DNA of 6,955 nt from Lachnospiraceae bacterium (GTDB lineage: Bacteria; Bacillota; Clostridia; Lachnospirales; Lachnospiraceae): NCBI GenBank assembly GCA_003542935.1, contig DPJQ01000025.1, forward strand, positions 1,022 to 7,976, given 5' to 3'. Shown here piece by piece: positions 4,964-6,955 of this stretch; within the stretch, counting starts at the first letter, position 1; each line of letters opens with the position of its first letter. The notes below the pieces were generated by a model. The model saw only the letters and a program-made list of their open reading frames with translations. It was not told the origin of the DNA and did no database searches. The position numbers and the translations under genes were made by a program.

Positions 4964-5362
4964 ATGGCTAAAGTGACAAAAAAATCGGCGAACAGCAAAC
5001 GCCGTGTGAAGAAAAACGTTGAACGCGGACAGGCACATATCCAGTCTTCCTTCAATAACACAATCGTGACATTGACGGATACAGAGGGAAACGCCCTTTC
5101 CTGGGCCAGTGCCGGTGGTCTTGGTTTTAGAGGTTCAAGAAAATCTACTCCTTATGCAGCTCAGGTGGCAGCAGAGACGGCTACCAAGGCGGCCCTGATT
5201 CATGGCCTGAAGACTGTGGACGTATTTGTGAAGGGCCCCGGTTCAGGAAGGGAAGCGGCGATCCGCGCCCTGGCAGCAGCCGGACTGGAAGTGACAAGTA
5301 TCAGAGACGTAACGCCGGTACCCCATAACGGATGCCGCCCGCCCAAGCGCAGAAGAGTTTAA
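4964..5362 (+). CDS. rpsK: 30S ribosomal protein S11
   Basis: S11 sits on the platform of the 30S subunit, where it binds the 16S rRNA 690/790 region near the mRNA exit. It has 132 residues, slightly longer than the E. coli protein because of a basic N-terminal extension (residues 1-20, rich in Lys, Arg and Ser). The core shows AHIQSSFNNTIVTLTD (24-39), GGLGFRGSRKSTPYAAQ (51-67), FVKGPGSGREAAIRAL (88-103) and the C-terminal PHNGCRPPKRRRV. The Asn-Gly pair at 122-123 matches the site that becomes isoaspartate in E. coli S11. The ATG is supported by homology more than by its weak ribosome binding site. rpsD follows after 17 bases. Confidence 0.98.
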   Translation: MAKVTKKSANSKRRVKKNVERGQAHIQSSFNNTIVTLTDTEGNALSWASAGGLGFRGSRKSTPYAAQVAAETATKAALIHGLKTVDVFVKGPGSGREAAIRALAAAGLEVTSIRDVTPVPHNGCRPPKRRRV

Positions 5363-5379
5363 TCAGGAGGAAGTAGAAA

Positions 5380-5973
5380 ATGGCAATTGACAGAACCCCG
5401 GTACTGAAAAGGTGCAGATCCTTAGGACTGGATCCGGTTTATTTAGGAATTGATAAAAAATCCACAAGACAGCTGAGAAGAGCCAACAGGAAGATTTCCG
5501 AGTATGGCCTGCAGCTGAGAGAGAAACAGAAAGCAAAATTCATTTACGGCGTGCTGGAGAAACCTTTCCGTAACTACTATGAGAAAGCGGATAGACAGCC
5601 GGGTATGACCGGTGAGAATCTGATGAAGATGCTGGAGAGCCGTCTGGACAACGTAGTGTTCCGTCTCGGTTTTGCCAGAACCAGGAAAGAGGCCCGTCAG
5701 ATTGTCGGACACAAGCATGTACTGGTAAACGGTAAGCAGGTTACGATTCCTTCCTACAGAGTGAAAGCCGGCGATACCGTAGCCATCAAGGAAAACAAAA
5801 AGTCCGGCCCGAGATACAAAGAGATTCTGGAGACCACAGGCGGGCGTTTGGTTCCGGAATGGCTGGAAGCAGATCAGGAAAACTTAAGCGGAAATGTAAA
5901 AGAACTTCCGACAAGAGAAATGATTGATGTGCCTGTAGACGAGATGCTTATCGTCGAGCTTTACTCTAAATAA
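5380..5973 (+). CDS. rpsD: 30S ribosomal protein S4 (C-minus form)
   Basis: S4 is a primary 16S rRNA binding protein that nucleates 30S assembly at the five-way junction in the 5' domain. In E. coli it also represses the alpha operon by binding its leader. The protein has 197 residues. The N-terminal domain carries a single cysteine, C12, and no four-cysteine zinc motif, so this is the zinc-free form. The S4 RNA-binding domain is at about 85-132, with LESRLDNVVFRLGFA followed by RTRKEARQIV, HVLVNGKQV and YRVKAGD. The C-terminus has the usual LPTREMIDVPVDEMLIVELYSK (final part). AGGAGG at 5365-5370 is nine bases before the ATG. In B. subtilis rpsD stands alone elsewhere, whereas here it stays in the alpha operon. 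Arg codons are mostly AGA/AGG (about 14 of 19). Confidence 0.98.
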   Translation: MAIDRTPVLKRCRSLGLDPVYLGIDKKSTRQLRRANRKISEYGLQLREKQKAKFIYGVLEKPFRNYYEKADRQPGMTGENLMKMLESRLDNVVFRLGFARTRKEARQIVGHKHVLVNGKQVTIPSYRVKAGDTVAIKENKKSGPRYKEILETTGGRLVPEWLEADQENLSGNVKELPTREMIDVPVDEMLIVELYSK

Positions 5974-5994
5974 TCGTTTCTGAATGTTTCAAAA

Positions 5995-6013
5995 CTGCCC
6001 GTGCATCGGGCAG
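5995..6013 (+). other. GC-rich hairpin in the rpsD-rpoA gap
   Basis: CTGCCCG (5995-6001) and CGGGCAG (6007-6013) form a perfect seven-pair stem with loop TGCAT. No U-tract follows, so it is not a standard terminator. An alternative fold pairs CGGG (6007-6010) with CCCG (6037-6040), or GGTAA (6013-6017) with TTACC (6034-6038), just before the rpoA ribosome binding site. The 86-base gap may tune alpha levels relative to ribosomal proteins; this role is inferred. Confidence 0.7.
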
Positions 6014-6045
6014 GTAACCCTTCGATAATATATTTACCCGAAAAA

Positions 6046-6062
6046 GGAGGGGCTTTTGCGTG
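6046..6062 (+). promoter_or_regulatory. rpoA ribosome binding site and GTG start
   Basis: GGAGG at 6046-6050, within a longer AAAAAGGAGGGG run, lies nine bases before GTG at 6060-6062. This GTG begins the MFDFNKPKIE reading that matches alpha. The only other nearby candidate, TTG at 6056, runs into a stop within four codons. GTG is therefore the start. Confidence 0.85.
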
Positions 6063-6955
6063 TTTGATTTTAACAAACCGAAGATTGAAATTACAGAGAT
6101 TTCCGAAGATAAACGATATGGCCGTTTTGTGGTAGAACCTTTGGAAAGAGGGTATGGTACGACTCTGGGTAACTCGTTGAGGAGGATCATGTTGTCCTCC
6201 CTGCCGGGTGCGGCGGTGAGCCAGGTAAAGATCGAAGGTGTACTCCATGAATTCAGCTCGATCCCGGGTGTGAAGGAGGATGTGACCGAGATCATTATGA
6301 ACCTGAAAAGTCTCGCGATCAAGAATACCAGTGAGACGAATGAGCCTAAAGTGGCTTATATAGAGTATGAAGGTGAGGGTGTGGTGCACGCTTCCGACAT
6401 ACAGGTGGATCAGGACATTGAGATTATGAATCCCGATCAGGTGATTGCTACATTGAACGGCGGTGCCGACAGCAAGCTCTATATGGAGCTTACGATCACC
6501 AGGGGACGCGGTTATATCAGCGCCGATAAGGGTAAAACCGACGATATGCCGATCGGAGTGATCGCTGTGGATGCTATCTACACGCCGGTGGAGCGGGTGA
6601 ACCTTACCGTAGAGAACACCCGTGTGGGCCAGATTACGGACTTTGACAAGCTGACTTTGGATGTGTATACCAAAGGCACACTGGAGCCGGATGAGGCTGT
6701 CAGTCTGGCGGCCAAGGTTCTGAGTGAGCACCTGAAGCTGTTTATCGACCTGTCGGAGAATGCGAAAACGGCTGAGGTCATGATCGAGACGGTAAATGAC
6801 GAGAAAGAGAAAGTGCTGGAGATGAATATCGACGAGCTGGAACTTTCCGTACGATCCTACAACTGCCTGAAACGCGCCGGTATCAACACAGTGGAAGAAT
6901 TATGCAACAAGACCTCCGAGGACATGATGAAGGTCCGCAACCTGGGCCGCAAGTC
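6060..6955 (+). CDS. rpoA: DNA-directed RNA polymerase subunit alpha (partial, 3' end missing)
   Basis: Alpha dimerises to start RNA polymerase assembly, and its C-terminal domain binds UP elements and activators. From the GTG at 6060, 298 complete codons are visible before the window ends. Since alpha in this group is about 315 residues, only the last 15-20 are missing. The N-terminal domain (to about 230) has the dimer and beta-contact segment LERGYGTTLGNSLRR with IMLSSLPG (28-50), and GRGYISADK further on. A linker precedes the C-terminal helix-hairpin-helix domain, where R265, N268, C269 and L270 match the E. coli DNA-contact region in both residue and number. The domain runs on through NTVEELCNKTSEDMMKVR to NLGRK at the edge. 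rplQ (L17) would be expected next. Confidence 0.98.
   Translation, partial: MFDFNKPKIEITEISEDKRYGRFVVEPLERGYGTTLGNSLRRIMLSSLPGAAVSQVKIEGVLHEFSSIPGVKEDVTEIIMNLKSLAIKNTSETNEPKVAYIEYEGEGVVHASDIQVDQDIEIMNPDQVIATLNGGADSKLYMELTITRGRGYISADKGKTDDMPIGVIAVDAIYTPVERVNLTVENTRVGQITDFDKLTLDVYTKGTLEPDEAVSLAAKVLSEHLKLFIDLSENAKTAEVMIETVNDEKEKVLEMNIDELELSVRSYNCLKRAGINTVEELCNKTSEDMMKVRNLGRK

Overview
The window is a 6,955-base piece of a conserved bacterial ribosomal-protein cluster: the 3' half of the spc operon joined to most of the alpha operon, all on the + strand. The gene order is rpsE(3' end)-rpmD-rplO-secY-adk-map-infA-rpmJ-rpsM-rpsK-rpsD-rpoA(5' part). Placing adk, map and infA between secY and rpmJ, and rpsD inside the alpha operon, is the arrangement of Clostridia. 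The strong GGAGG ribosome binding sites, the residues of S4, S11 and alpha, and the mid-range base composition suggest a Lachnospiraceae-type Firmicute. That placement comes from pattern recognition; no search was run.

From 1 to 3966 the genes are packed tightly. rplO and secY overlap by one base and adk and map are three bases apart. The one larger gap is secY-adk (91 bases), which holds a perfect 11-bp hairpin without a U-tract. This stretch makes ribosomal proteins S5, L30 and L15, the SecY channel, adenylate kinase, methionine aminopeptidase and IF-1.

From 3967 to 4529 the layout loosens. A strong extended -10 promoter lies between infA and rpmJ, so the alpha half can be transcribed separately. 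An inverted repeat spans that promoter, so read-through RNA and promoter-started RNA would fold differently. After the 37-codon rpmJ comes a 314-base non-coding stretch with several good stem-loops, the last ending nine bases before the rpsM ribosome binding site. This is the best candidate in the window for an undescribed element: a structured leader that may control translation of the alpha operon, by analogy with S4 control in E. coli.

From 4530 to the end come S13, S11, S4 and RNA polymerase alpha. The rpsM-rpsK gap has a hairpin and a short direct repeat, and rpsK has a weak ribosome binding site. The rpsD-rpoA gap has a GC-rich hairpin, and rpoA starts with GTG. All the proteins look intact and ordinary. 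I see no mobile element, CRISPR array, tRNA, rRNA or unknown protein family. The interest is in the non-coding RNA structure between the genes.
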